Counted from the stretch's first letter, positions 53,664 to 62,659 are shown. The stretch: DNA of 64,000 bases from JAXLVB01 sp046329195 (GCA_046329195.1 JAXLVB010000002.1:2294001-2358000), one strand, 5' to 3'. Numbers and translations: made by a program. Notes: generated from the letters alone by a model not told the origin.

Positions 53664-55139
53664 ATGTATCAATTGAAATTATTGAAAACAGTGAATGCCT
53701 TATTCCTCAAACGCATAGTGCAAGTTGTCCCTTTTTTCCTGTTTTTTATTCTTGTTAACACTTCGTTTGCCCAGCATAGTCGGCATATTACTTCGGCGCA
53801 GTATGTGTATCCAACCGAAGCCGATGTTCGCCAAAAGCTTGAACAGTGGCGAGACTTAAAGTTTGGGATGATTATTCACTGGGGTTTGTATGCTGTGCCT
53901 GGCATTATCGAATCGTGGGCCTTGTGCAGTGAAGACTGGATTACCCGTGACAGTACCATCCGATACGACGACTACAAGCAGTGGTATTGGGGGCTAAGCA
54001 AGCAGTTTAATCCTACGCAGTTTGACCCTGAGTCTTGGGCAAAAGCGGCCAAAAATGCAGGCATGAAATACGTGGTATTCACCACCAAGCATCACGACGG
54101 ATTCAACCTATTTGATACGCAGTTCTCGGATTTCAAAATCACAAACGGTCCTTTTGGTACTAACCCTAAAGCCGATGTGGCTAAGCACGTATTCGAAGCG
54201 TTTAGAAAGGAAAACTTTATGATTGGGGCGTATTTCTCAAAGCCCGACTGGCATTCGCAGTACTTTTGGTGGGACCTTTATGCTACTCCTAACCGCAATG
54301 TCAATTACGACATTCGGAAGTTTCCGTGGCGCTGGAACAAGTTTAAAGAATTGGTTAGCAACCAAATCAACGAATTGACGAGTCGTTACGGAAAAATAGA
54401 CATCCTATGGCTCGATGGCGGTTGGGTACGCCCCCTCCACACAGTGACGGATGAAGTACTATCCTGGGGGGCGCCGATTCCAGAGTTTAGCCAAGAGATT
54501 GACATGCCCAGCATAGCCCGAAGAGCTCGTTCCAATCAACCTGGGCTGTTGATTGTGGACAGAACCGTGCATGGCCCCTATGAAAATTATCGAACACCCG
54601 AACAGTCTATCCCCAAAACCAAGTCAGACACGCCTTGGGAGAGTTGTATCACCTTGGGTAACGCCTGGGGTTATGTGCCCAGCGACCAATTCAAATCATC
54701 GAGCAAGGTCATTCATAACCTCATCGAAGTAGTAGCTAAGGGAGGAAGTTTGTTATTAGGCGTAGGCCCTACGGCTCAAGGGACGTTGTTGCCCGTACAA
54801 GTGGAACGACTGAACGAAATTGGCAAATGGCTCCAAGCGAATGGAGAAGCAATTTATGGAACTCGTACAGCCGAACATTTCAACGACAAAGAGGTGTTTT
54901 TTACCAAAGGGTCTAAACACTACTACGCTTTAGCTCGAATCCCTGAAAATCAAGCTCCTACCAGTATAATAAGCTGGACTGGGAACCCGCCCAGAGCAGG
55001 CAGTTCGGTGGTTCTTATTAGTGAGAATCAACCCCTAAAATGGGAGAAAAAAGGAGAAAAAACAGTGGTGTATTTGACCAAAGAACTTGTTGAGAAATAT
55101 AAAAACTACCCAGCGTTGGCCTTGAGATTAGAACGATAA
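53664..55139 (+). CDS. Alpha-L-fucosidase, GH29
   Basis: This exported retaining glycosidase has 491 residues and a signal peptide ending FAQ (about 37). The GH29 marks are FGMIIHWGLYAVPG (67-80), FTTKHHDGFNLF with H143-H144 (139-150), and nucleophile Asp251 in KIDILWLDGGW. A C-terminal beta-sandwich follows. It releases alpha-L-fucose from glycans. It shares a likely transcript with the sulfatase and the CitMHS transporter, suggesting degradation of sulfated fucans or host-type fucosylated glycans. No fucose isomerase, kinase or fucose permease gene is in this window. Confidence 0.93.
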   Translation: MYQLKLLKTVNALFLKRIVQVVPFFLFFILVNTSFAQHSRHITSAQYVYPTEADVRQKLEQWRDLKFGMIIHWGLYAVPGIIESWALCSEDWITRDSTIRYDDYKQWYWGLSKQFNPTQFDPESWAKAAKNAGMKYVVFTTKHHDGFNLFDTQFSDFKITNGPFGTNPKADVAKHVFEAFRKENFMIGAYFSKPDWHSQYFWWDLYATPNRNVNYDIRKFPWRWNKFKELVSNQINELTSRYGKIDILWLDGGWVRPLHTVTDEVLSWGAPIPEFSQEIDMPSIARRARSNQPGLLIVDRTVHGPYENYRTPEQSIPKTKSDTPWESCITLGNAWGYVPSDQFKSSSKVIHNLIEVVAKGGSLLLGVGPTAQGTLLPVQVERLNEIGKWLQANGEAIYGTRTAEHFNDKEVFFTKGSKHYYALARIPENQAPTSIISWTGNPPRAGSSVVLISENQPLKWEKKGEKTVVYLTKELVEKYKNYPALALRLER

Positions 55140-55165
55140 ATTTACAACCTCTAAACCCGATTTAC

Positions 55166-56461
55166 ATGTTAGCAGCCTTGGGTTTTGCCACTATTCTTGT
55201 ATTTCTAGTGCTGATTATAACTAAAAAATTGTCCGTTATGACGGCATTAGTCATCACACCTATTGTGTTTGGGCTATTCGCTGGTTTTTCGCCCAAAGAA
55301 CTTGGTGAGTTTGCTCTTTCGGGCATCAAACAAGTGGCTCCAACAGGTATCTTGTTGATGTTCGCAGTACTTTATTTTGCTACCATGCTCGATGCAGGCC
55401 TGTTCGACCCCGTTATTGCCGCTATTGTAAAATCCGTCAAAGGCGATCCTCTTAAAGTGATTTTGGGCACAGCTATTCTAACCATGATTGTGCACCTTGA
55501 TGGCGACGGCACGGCTACTTTTATGATTGTTCTATCGGCGTTTTTACCTATTTATAAGCAACTCAAAATTAACCGATTAATCCTTTCGAGTGTGGTAGCA
55601 TTGAGTGTTGGGCCGATGCACCTTGTCCCGTGGTCGGGCACGTCGGCAAGGGCGATTTCGGTCATGAAATCCGATGCCGTTCATATTTTCAATCCGAATG
55701 TTCCGGCTATTATTGGGGGAATAGGTTGGGTACTTTTTGTAGCTTATCTTTTTGGGAAAAAAGAACGTAAACGCTTGGGAATCGTTGAGTTTCAGTACAG
55801 CCATCATGAAAATTTATCCAACGAACAGCACACATTACGACGCCCTAAGCTTCTATTTTTTAATGCCATTTTGACCATCTCGCTTATCCTTGCGTTAATG
55901 AAAGGCTGGATTCCTGCTTCGGTTTTATTTGTGGTGGCCAGCATGATAGCACTATTAGTGAATTATCCCCAATTAACTGACCAACAGAAAGTTCTGAAAG
56001 GGCACGGGACTAATATCTTTATGGTATCGAGTATGATTTTTGCTGCTGGTATCTTTTCGGGGATTCTAACAGGCTCTAAAATGATTGAAGAAATGGCCAA
56101 TACACTGGTGGCCTTGATTCCACAAAATCATGCCAATTGGCTGCCAGCCCTTACGGCCATCACTAGCTTGCCTGCTAGTATTCTGTTTACACCCGATGCC
56201 TACTATTTTGGAGTAGTACCGATTTTGAGTCAAACAGCTACCCAATTTGGCATTGATTCTCTCGAAATCGGTCGGGCAGCGTTACTGGGGCAAATGACCG
56301 TGGGGTTTCCGATTAGTCCACTCACAGCATCTACGTTTTTGTTGGTAGGGTTGGCGGAGGTAGATTTGGGCGAACACCAGCGTCATACCTTCAAATGGGC
56401 ATGGGGCACTACCCTCGTGATGACGATTATTGCGATGTTGACAGGTTCGATACATCTCTAA
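55166..56461 (+). CDS. CitMHS-family organic acid:H+ symporter
   Basis: This 431-residue inner-membrane carrier has about 12 helices. The citrate-Mg/Ca-H symporter family pattern is seen in LTMIVHLDGDGTATFMIVLSAFLPIYKQL (about 110-140), then LSVGPMHLVPWSGTSARAISVMK (about 150-175) and the C-terminal GFPISPLTASTFLLVGLAEVDLGEHQRHTFKWAWG. It imports citrate or a related dicarboxylate/tricarboxylate. CitMHS genes commonly sit beside AtuA-type genes, and that is so here, although a REP-associated transposase gene has inserted between them. Confidence 0.9.
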   Translation: MLAALGFATILVFLVLIITKKLSVMTALVITPIVFGLFAGFSPKELGEFALSGIKQVAPTGILLMFAVLYFATMLDAGLFDPVIAAIVKSVKGDPLKVILGTAILTMIVHLDGDGTATFMIVLSAFLPIYKQLKINRLILSSVVALSVGPMHLVPWSGTSARAISVMKSDAVHIFNPNVPAIIGGIGWVLFVAYLFGKKERKRLGIVEFQYSHHENLSNEQHTLRRPKLLFFNAILTISLILALMKGWIPASVLFVVASMIALLVNYPQLTDQQKVLKGHGTNIFMVSSMIFAAGIFSGILTGSKMIEEMANTLVALIPQNHANWLPALTAITSLPASILFTPDAYYFGVVPILSQTATQFGIDSLEIGRAALLGQMTVGFPISPLTASTFLLVGLAEVDLGEHQRHTFKWAWGTTLVMTIIAMLTGSIHL

Positions 56462-56472
56462 TTGTCGCCTTT

Positions 56473-56500
56473 GAAGAGACGTTGCACACACCATCTCTAC
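56473..56500. repeat. Degenerate REP-like copy 5' of the transposase gene
   Basis: AGAGACGTTGCAC at 56475-56487 and ATCTCTAC at 56493-56500 look like a damaged relative of the 28-bp palindrome found inside and after the transposase gene (AGAGACAAGGCA / GTCTCTAC). It starts 12 bases after the CitMHS stop codon. Confidence 0.45.
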
Positions 56501-56520
56501 CACAAAGAAGAATCAAATTG

Positions 56521-57135
56521 ATGTCTGATAAATTCCAAAATAAATACCGCATCGCCTCAGCCCGAGCATCATGGTGGGACTACGGCTGGAACGGAGCCTA
56601 TTTTATCACTATTTGTACTGCACATCGGCATCATTTTTTTGGTAAGATAGAAGACGGACAAATGAAATTGTCGCTCGTTGGTGTGCTGGCAGGTGTATTT
56701 TGGCATGAAATCAAAAATCATGCGGAACATATCGAATTAGGTGCATTTGTGGTCATGCCGAATCACATCCACGGTATTTTGATTCTGGATAAACCTACCA
56801 TTTCTGCCGATACGCAGGTAGAGACAAGGCATGCTGTAGAGACAAGGCATGCCTTGTCTCTACCACAATCATCCGAAATACCCCAAAAACGATTTCAAAA
56901 CCAAGGGAAAAATACGGTTTCATCTATCATAGGTTCTTACAAATCTGCCGTTACAAAACATTGTAACCGCCTCCAACTAACAGGTGCAAACGATTTAGCT
57001 TTTGGTTGGCAAGCTCGTTTTCACGATCACATTATTAGAAATGATGATGAATACCAACGAATTAATGATTACATCGAAAATAACCCCGAAAATTGGGAGG
57101 ATGATCGTTTTTTTGGTGATTCATCACCCCTGTAG
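56521..57135 (+). CDS. REP-associated tyrosine transposase (RAYT, IS200-like Y1)
   Basis: This 204-residue HUH single-strand transposase belongs to the type that mobilises REP palindromes. The HUH motif is H82-I-H84 (MPNHIHGILIL); the catalytic Tyr is probably Y184 (INDYIENNPENW). The N-terminal YFITICTAHRHHFFG is standard for the Transposase_17 family. Residues 98-115 (containing ETRHAVETRHALSLPQ) are encoded by REP sequence itself, an insert before the conserved C-terminal half. The TAG stop lies within the first bases of the next REP palindrome. I start at the ATG at 56521; the longer frame would overlap the transporter gene. It may still be active. Confidence 0.9.
   Translation: MSDKFQNKYRIASARASWWDYGWNGAYFITICTAHRHHFFGKIEDGQMKLSLVGVLAGVFWHEIKNHAEHIELGAFVVMPNHIHGILILDKPTISADTQVETRHAVETRHALSLPQSSEIPQKRFQNQGKNTVSSIIGSYKSAVTKHCNRLQLTGANDLAFGWQARFHDHIIRNDDEYQRINDYIENNPENWEDDRFFGDSSPL
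56818..56863. repeat. REP palindrome and extra half-copy inside the transposase gene
   Basis: A perfect 28-bp palindrome (half-site GTAGAGACAAGGCA, 56836-56863) is preceded by a 16-base direct copy of its left part (56818-56833). Both are within the transposase reading frame and keep it open. The palindrome starts with GTAG, the tetranucleotide known to mark REP feet recognised by RAYT enzymes. Confidence 0.9.
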
Positions 57136-57159
57136 AGACAAGGCATGCCTTGTCTCTAC
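57132..57159. repeat. REP palindrome at the transposase stop codon
   Basis: This is identical to the 28-bp palindrome at 56836-56863. Its second to fourth bases (TAG, 57133-57135) are the stop codon of the transposase gene. It ends 20 bases before the AtuA-type gene, where it could also act as a hairpin affecting that gene's expression. Confidence 0.92.
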
Positions 57160-57179
57160 AAGACGAAAATATCTGTATT

Positions 57180-58568
57180 ATGAAAAACAAAATCAGAATT
57201 GGCTGTGGGGCAGGGTTTTCGGGTGATAGAATCGAACCTGCCATTATTCTGGCCCAAAAGGGTGAATTAGACTATTTAGTGTTGGAATGTTTGGCCGAAC
57301 GAACCATCGCTTTGGCTCAAAAACGCAAAATGACCGACTCTAACAAAGGCTATGACCCTCTGCTGGAACGAAGAATCGAAACCCTTTTACCTCATCTGGT
57401 TAAAAATAACATCCGCCTCATTACCAACATGGGAGCTGCGAATCCAATAGCAGGTGCAAAAAAAATAATCGAAATAGCTCAACAGCAAGGTATTAAACTA
57501 AAAGTTGCAGCCGTTGTTGGTGACGACCTATTGGACGAAGACCTCACAACGAATACCCTTACCGATGCTGATTTTATGAGATTTGGAAATGAGACCTTTG
57601 CCTACGATTTAATCCAGAATCGTAAGCGAGAAGGCTCTCCCTCCGAAACCGTTTACTCGGCCAATGCCTATCTGGGTATTGAAGGTATTTTAGAAGCCTT
57701 ACAGACCGAAGCGCAGGTTATCATTACAGGGAGGGTAGCTGACCCTTCGTTGTTTTTGGCCCCAATGATTCATGAATTTGCCTGGAAAACAGACAATTAT
57801 GATTTGTTGGGAAAGGGCACCGTCATCGGTCATTTGTTAGAATGTGCCGGGCATATCACAGGTGGCTACTACGCTGACCCCGTCAAGAAGCCTGTCGAGA
57901 AGATAGAAAACCTAGGGCATCCCTTTGCCGATGTATTTGCCGATGGGTCAGCCATCATCAGCAAAGTAGAAGGCACAGGCGGGGTTATTAACCTCCAGAC
58001 AGCCAAAGAACAGCTGTTATACGAAGTGGTCAACCCTTACGAGTATCTGACACCAGACGTCATCGCTGATTTTACTACGGTTCGGTTAAGTGAAGTTGGT
58101 AAGAACCAAGTGAAAGTCACTGGAGGCGCTGGCAAAGAAAAACCCTCCACCTACAAAGTAAGCGTAGGCTATCGTGCTTTTTATTTGGGCGAAGGCGAAA
58201 TTTCGTACGCAGGCCCCTATGCTTACGAACGAGCTAAATTAGCTGGCGAAACCATCCGAAAAAGAAACCCCTTGACCGCTGACGGAGGTGTTTTCGATGA
58301 AATCAGCATTGACTACATCGGCGTCAACTCGGTATTCGGTTCTCAATCAGATTCGACATGTGTAGGAGAGGTTCGCCTGCGAGTAGCTGCCAAAGCCCCA
58401 ACACAAGCCGCCGCTGTCCTCATTGGCGAAGACGTGGAAGCGCTTTATACCAATGGTCCTGCCGGTGGAGGTGGCGTCCGCAAGTATGTGAGCGAGGTGC
58501 TCGGTATTGTGTCGGTCCTGGTGAGCAGACATGCGATTCTGCCCAAAACTATCTTTTTTCAGTCGTAA
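57180..58568 (+). CDS. AtuA-family protein (DUF1446)
   Basis: This 462-residue cytoplasmic protein belongs to the AtuA family, named after the acyclic terpene utilisation cluster of Pseudomonas. It is recognised by IRIGCGAGFSGDRIEPA (5-21), DYLVLECLAERTIALAQ, ITNMGAANPIAGAKK (about 80-94), IITGRVADPSLFLAP (about 175-190) and the GPAGGGGVRKYV C-terminal region. The biochemical role is unproven; a hydrolase or lyase on organic acids or acyl compounds is assumed. I start at the ATG at 57180, because the earlier TTG lies in the REP palindrome. Its small partner follows after 38 bases and the CitMHS transporter precedes the REP unit. Confidence 0.85.
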   Translation: MKNKIRIGCGAGFSGDRIEPAIILAQKGELDYLVLECLAERTIALAQKRKMTDSNKGYDPLLERRIETLLPHLVKNNIRLITNMGAANPIAGAKKIIEIAQQQGIKLKVAAVVGDDLLDEDLTTNTLTDADFMRFGNETFAYDLIQNRKREGSPSETVYSANAYLGIEGILEALQTEAQVIITGRVADPSLFLAPMIHEFAWKTDNYDLLGKGTVIGHLLECAGHITGGYYADPVKKPVEKIENLGHPFADVFADGSAIISKVEGTGGVINLQTAKEQLLYEVVNPYEYLTPDVIADFTTVRLSEVGKNQVKVTGGAGKEKPSTYKVSVGYRAFYLGEGEISYAGPYAYERAKLAGETIRKRNPLTADGGVFDEISIDYIGVNSVFGSQSDSTCVGEVRLRVAAKAPTQAAAVLIGEDVEALYTNGPAGGGGVRKYVSEVLGIVSVLVSRHAILPKTIFFQS

Positions 58569-58606
58569 AATGATCATCATCAGCTCTTTTAATGCCATCA
58601 TCACAC

Positions 58607-58906
58607 ATGAAACTCTACGACATAGCCCATAGCCGTGCAGGTGATAAAGGAAACATCTCGACACTCTCGCTGATACCGTATGATGAAAACGACTATCCAT
58701 TACTCTGTCAGCAAGTGACCGTAGAACGAGTCAAAAAGCATTTTGAAGGCATTGTGTTGGGTGAAATCATTCGATACGAAATGCCCAATGTGTCGTCGTT
58801 ACTTTTTGTTTGCCACGAGGCATTGGCAGGTGGGGTTACTACTTCTCTTCGTTTAGATACTCATGGCAAAACACTTAGTTACAAACTCTTAGAAATGGAG
58901 CTATAA
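58607..58906 (+). CDS. Small AtuA-associated protein
   Basis: This 99-residue protein, MKLYDIAHSRAGDKGNISTL, with LLFVCHEALAGGVTTSLRLD toward the end, matches the small ferredoxin-like domain that is often fused to or encoded after AtuA. In some bacteria the two are one polypeptide, so here the function is split over two genes. An in-frame ATG five codons upstream is possible, but the chosen start gives the family N-terminus. It probably forms a complex with the AtuA-type protein. Confidence 0.8.
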   Translation: MKLYDIAHSRAGDKGNISTLSLIPYDENDYPLLCQQVTVERVKKHFEGIVLGEIIRYEMPNVSSLLFVCHEALAGGVTTSLRLDTHGKTLSYKLLEMEL

Positions 58907-59052
58907 GGTTATTTTTCTGCCACTTACTTCGCTGAATGAAGATTTGGCTGACACTTTGGCAGTTTTTGTAGGGTTGGAATAGATTTTGTCCAAACAGCAG
59001 AACATACTGATTTTCTGTTTTACAAATCGTCTAATCAATTCGTAACGCTGTT

Positions 59053-60873
59053 ATGACTACTGAAACCATGCAAGAAAAAGGACAACTGTCCATCCATACC
59101 GAGAATATCTTCCCGATTATTAAAAAATTCCTGTATTCTGACCATGAAATCTTTCTGCGTGAGTTGGTGTCTAACGCCGTAGATGCCTCTCAAAAGCTCA
59201 AACGCTTGGCCTCGCTGGGTGAGTTCTCGGGCGAAATGGGCGACTTGAAAGTGACAGTAAGTGTGGACAAAGAAGCCAAAACCATTACAGTAGCTGACCG
59301 TGGCATTGGGATGACCGCCGACGAAGTCAAAAAATACATCAATCAGATTGCGTTTTCGGGAGCTACCGAATTCATGGAAAAATACAAAGGCGAAGACGCT
59401 CAGCAAATCATCGGCAAGTTTGGTTTGGGCTTCTATTCGTCGTTTATGGTGTCTGAACGAGTGGACATCCTGACGCTCTCACACCGCCCCGACTCAGAAG
59501 CCGTGAAGTGGACTTGTGATGGCTCGACGGAGTTTGAATTGTCGCCCGCCGAAAAAACCGACCGAGGTACCGAGGTGGTACTACATGTAGCCGAAGATTC
59601 TGAAGAATTTTTAGATTCGTGGCGTTTGAAGCAAATTTTAGAGAAATACTGTAAATTTTTGCCAGTTGAAGTGGAGTTTGATGGTCAGGTAATCAACAAC
59701 CCAAACCCTATCTGGACAAAGGCTCCCGCCGATTTGAAGGACGAAGATTACCTCAACTTCTACAAAGAATTATATCCTTTTGCCGAAGACCCTCTATTTT
59801 GGATTCACCTCAATGTGGATTACCCATTCAATCTGACAGGAGTATTGTATTTTCCGAAAATTAAAAATGACCTTCGGTTCCAAAAAGAAAAAATACAATT
59901 ATATAGCCGTCAGGTTTTTATTACCGACGAGGTCAAAGACGTTGTCCCTGAGTTCTTGATGCTGTTGCATGGCGTGCTTGATTCGCCCGATATTCCACTC
60001 AACGTAAGCCGTAGCTATTTGCAAGCCGACGGCAACGTCAAGAAAATTAATAGCCATATCACCAAGAAAGTGGCCGACAAGCTTTCGGAAATCTTCAACA
60101 ACGACCGAGCGCAATTTGAACAAAAGTTTGAAGACATTGCCTTGTTTGTTAAATACGGCATGTTGTCCGACGACAAGTTTTACGACCGTGCCAAGGCATT
60201 CTGTTTGGTCAAAAACACAGCAAACAAGTTCTTTACATTTGACGAATACAGAGCGCTGACCGAAGTCAACCAAAAAGATAAAAACGATACTACCATTTGG
60301 CTCTACACCACTGATGTTGCCAAGCAAGATTCGTTCGTGCAGTCAGCTACCAAGCGTGGCTACGATGTATTGGTAATGGATACCGTCCTCGACAGCCATT
60401 TTATCAACCTGTTGGAGTCAAAACTGGAGAAGATTTCGGTAAAACGAGTTGATGCCGACAGCATCGAAAAACTAATTGACAAAGGCATCGCCGTTGACTC
60501 CGTACTCTCTTCTGACGACCAAACCAAAGTACAGGAGTTGTTCAAAGAAGTGTTAACTGATACCACTAAAGTAGTTGAAGTACAAGCACTTCCAGCTGAC
60601 GAAGCCCCAGTGAGTTTGATTCAAAATGAGTTTATGCGCCGCATGAACGAAATGAGTCAGACGGGTGGTAGCCCCTTCTTTGGCAGTATGCCGGCCAGCT
60701 ATCAGGTGGTGGTTAATGCCAATCACCCCGTTATCAGCCGATTGCTGACTCTGGAAGCCGAACAACAAAAACAACTGGCCAAACAAGCCTACGACTTGGC
60801 GTTGCTTTCGCAAGGTATGTTGAAAGGTGCCGACCTAACGGCCTTCATCCAACGAACTATTTCGGGGTTATAG
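59053..60873 (+). CDS. htpG: Molecular chaperone HtpG (Hsp90)
   Basis: This cytoplasmic ATP-dependent chaperone has 606 residues. The N-terminal GHKL ATPase domain is intact: FLRELVSNAVDASQKL (about 35-50), VADRGIGMT (about 77-85) and GKFGLGFYSSFMVSERV (about 120-136). The middle domain carries the conserved NVSRSYLQ catalytic Arg segment (about 318-325), and a normal C-terminal dimerisation domain follows. There is no EEVD tail, as expected in bacteria. Start MTTETMQEKGQLSIHTENIFPII fits; a second Met six residues in is an alternative. A 13-bp hairpin follows. Confidence 0.96.
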   Translation: MTTETMQEKGQLSIHTENIFPIIKKFLYSDHEIFLRELVSNAVDASQKLKRLASLGEFSGEMGDLKVTVSVDKEAKTITVADRGIGMTADEVKKYINQIAFSGATEFMEKYKGEDAQQIIGKFGLGFYSSFMVSERVDILTLSHRPDSEAVKWTCDGSTEFELSPAEKTDRGTEVVLHVAEDSEEFLDSWRLKQILEKYCKFLPVEVEFDGQVINNPNPIWTKAPADLKDEDYLNFYKELYPFAEDPLFWIHLNVDYPFNLTGVLYFPKIKNDLRFQKEKIQLYSRQVFITDEVKDVVPEFLMLLHGVLDSPDIPLNVSRSYLQADGNVKKINSHITKKVADKLSEIFNNDRAQFEQKFEDIALFVKYGMLSDDKFYDRAKAFCLVKNTANKFFTFDEYRALTEVNQKDKNDTTIWLYTTDVAKQDSFVQSATKRGYDVLVMDTVLDSHFINLLESKLEKISVKRVDADSIEKLIDKGIAVDSVLSSDDQTKVQELFKEVLTDTTKVVEVQALPADEAPVSLIQNEFMRRMNEMSQTGGSPFFGSMPASYQVVVNANHPVISRLLTLEAEQQKQLAKQAYDLALLSQGMLKGADLTAFIQRTISGL

Positions 60874-60889
60874 TCTGAAAAAATTTAAC

Positions 60890-60930
60890 AACCATACCTG
60901 ACGGTGGTATCTACCCAGTCAGGTATGGTT
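60890..60930 (+). terminator. Stem-loop between htpG and the methyltransferase gene
   Basis: AACCATACCTGAC (60890-60902) pairs perfectly with GTCAGGTATGGTT (60918-60930) around a 15-base loop. It ends htpG and lies 6 bases before the next start codon, so it may also influence translation of that gene. Confidence 0.75.
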
Positions 60931-60936
60931 ATTTGC

Positions 60937-61653
60937 ATGAAACGAGCCAAGAATACCTTTTTCAAATTCAAGCAGTTTGCGGTCCATCAAGACCAAACCG
61001 CTATGAAGGTATGCACAGAGGCTTGTATTTTGGGAGCTATGGCACCCGTTGAAAGTGGAAAGCATATCTTAGATATTGGTACGGGTACTGGCGTGTTATC
61101 GCTGATGATGGCCCAACGTGCCCCGCAAGCGCAACTAGATGCCGTAGAGTTAGATGCTGAGGCATTTGGGCAAGCCACATTCAACGTACAGAATAGCCCA
61201 TTTGCACAGCAGATCCGAGTGCATCATCAAGGTATTCAGGAGTTTACGAGTGGTTTTCTGTATGATTTTATAGTGAGTAATCCTCCCTTTTACCAAGACA
61301 GTCTGCGCTCTGACGACCTCAAACGCAACCAAGCGCTTCATGCTCACACCCTGAATTTTGATGAACTGTTAATCGCTATTAATCGCTTGTTGCATCCAGC
61401 AGGAAAGGCGGTAATTCTCTTGCCTCTTTTTGAAATGGAACGCTTTTTGCACAAAGCTCAATCGTTTTCTCTGTACTTACAAAACTGCCTAACTATCAGG
61501 AATCAGCCTGACAGGGAAGTATTTAGGCAGATTGGTACGTTCGGACGACAGCAAACTTTCGTACAAGAATCAGCGTTATCCATCCGAAACGCAGACGATA
61601 GCTATTCAGACGATTTTGTGGCTTTATTGAAAGATTATTACCTGATTTTCTGA
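60937..61653 (+). CDS. trmN6: tRNA1(Val) A37 N6-methyltransferase (TrmN6/YfiC-like)
   Basis: This SAM-dependent RNA methyltransferase has 238 residues. It has the SAM-binding loop ILDIGTGTGVLSLMMAQ (about 43-59), an acidic ribose-binding end (VELDAEA), and the NPPF catalytic motif (VSNPPFYQDSL, about 108-118) that marks N6-adenine methylation. The start FKFKQFAVHQDQTAMKVCTEACILG matches the YfiC group, which modifies A37 of tRNA1(Val). The longer frame to 60904 would begin inside the terminator hairpin, so the ATG at 60937 is chosen. Confidence 0.87.
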   Translation: MKRAKNTFFKFKQFAVHQDQTAMKVCTEACILGAMAPVESGKHILDIGTGTGVLSLMMAQRAPQAQLDAVELDAEAFGQATFNVQNSPFAQQIRVHHQGIQEFTSGFLYDFIVSNPPFYQDSLRSDDLKRNQALHAHTLNFDELLIAINRLLHPAGKAVILLPLFEMERFLHKAQSFSLYLQNCLTIRNQPDREVFRQIGTFGRQQTFVQESALSIRNADDSYSDDFVALLKDYYLIF

Positions 61654-61696
61654 AATTAGCTAACTTGCAAGCAGTTTACACCATACGCTTTATACA

Positions 61697-62659
61697 TTGC
61701 AGTTTTCATTTGACATATCGGTAGTTGTACCCGCCTATAACGAAGATGAATCGCTTCCAGAACTTTGTGCATGGATTGAGCGAGTCATGCAGCAACATCA
61801 GTTTACCTATGAAGTATTGCTCATTGACGATGGCTCCAAAGACCGTTCGTGGCAAGTGATTAAGGCGATTTCGGATAAAACGGAAAACATCAGAGGGATT
61901 CGTTTTAGTCGGAATTATGGCAAATCGGCGGCACTACATGTGGGTTTTCAGCAGGCACAAGGCATGGTGGTTATCACGATGGATGCAGACCTTCAAGACA
62001 GCCCCGACGAAATCCCCGAACTCTACCGTATGATTACGGAAGAAGACTATGACTTGGTATCAGGCTGGAAAAAGAAACGCTACGACCCGCTTTCTAAGAC
62101 CATCCCGACCAAGCTATACAATGCAGCCATCAGTTGGGTAACAGGTCTCAAGCTACACGATAACAACTGCGGCCTCAAAGCTTACAAAAACGAAGTAGTC
62201 AAAACCATCCGGCTGTATGGCGAAATGCACCGATACATCCCCGTACAAGCCATGTGGAACGGATTTAGCCGTATTGGTGAAAAGGTAGTGGAGCATCGAG
62301 CTCGCAAGTATGGGGTTACCAAGTTCGGCTTAGAGCGATTCTTGTACGGGTTTCTGGACTTGATGTCTATCACCTTCGTACAGCGTTTTGGCAAACGCCC
62401 CATGCACCTGTTTGGTAGCTTGGGAGTAGCTTCTTTTATGTTTGGGTCGTTGATTACACTATGGCTTCTGGCTGACAAAGTGTATAGTATAGCCAATCAC
62501 CTAAAGTTTCGGAATGTAACCGACAATACTTGGTTTTACTTAGCGTTGGTAGCCATTATTTTAGGCAGCCAATTGTTTTTGGCAGGTTTCTTGGGCGAAC
62601 TCATCACCACCAACTCTGACCGTACCACCGACTACCAGATTCGAGAACGAGTAGGGTAG
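61697..62659 (+). CDS. Family 2 glycosyltransferase with two C-terminal membrane helices
   Basis: This 320-residue enzyme probably moves a sugar from a nucleotide donor to undecaprenyl phosphate at the inner face of the membrane (GtrB/DPM1-like). The GT-A domain has VVVPAYNEDESLPEL (9-23), LIDDGSKDRS (42-51) and the DxD site MDADLQDSPDEIP (about 96-108). Two hydrophobic helices follow at about 238-258 and 277-298. The start is TTG at 61697: an in-frame TAA at 61661 and no ATG or GTG between leave no better choice. It may serve surface polysaccharide or lipid modification. Confidence 0.88.
   Translation: MQFSFDISVVVPAYNEDESLPELCAWIERVMQQHQFTYEVLLIDDGSKDRSWQVIKAISDKTENIRGIRFSRNYGKSAALHVGFQQAQGMVVITMDADLQDSPDEIPELYRMITEEDYDLVSGWKKKRYDPLSKTIPTKLYNAAISWVTGLKLHDNNCGLKAYKNEVVKTIRLYGEMHRYIPVQAMWNGFSRIGEKVVEHRARKYGVTKFGLERFLYGFLDLMSITFVQRFGKRPMHLFGSLGVASFMFGSLITLWLLADKVYSIANHLKFRNVTDNTWFYLALVAIILGSQLFLAGFLGELITTNSDRTTDYQIRERVG

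Noticed and set aside
56395..56520. Extension of the REP-associated transposase overlapping the CitMHS gene
   Set aside because: The family N-terminus begins at the ATG at 56521, and the extension is out-of-frame transporter sequence plus a degenerate REP.
56818..57159. Direct repeats that might suggest a CRISPR array
   Set aside because: Only two to three copies, palindromic, with unequal spacing and located in and beside a RAYT gene, so REP elements explain them.
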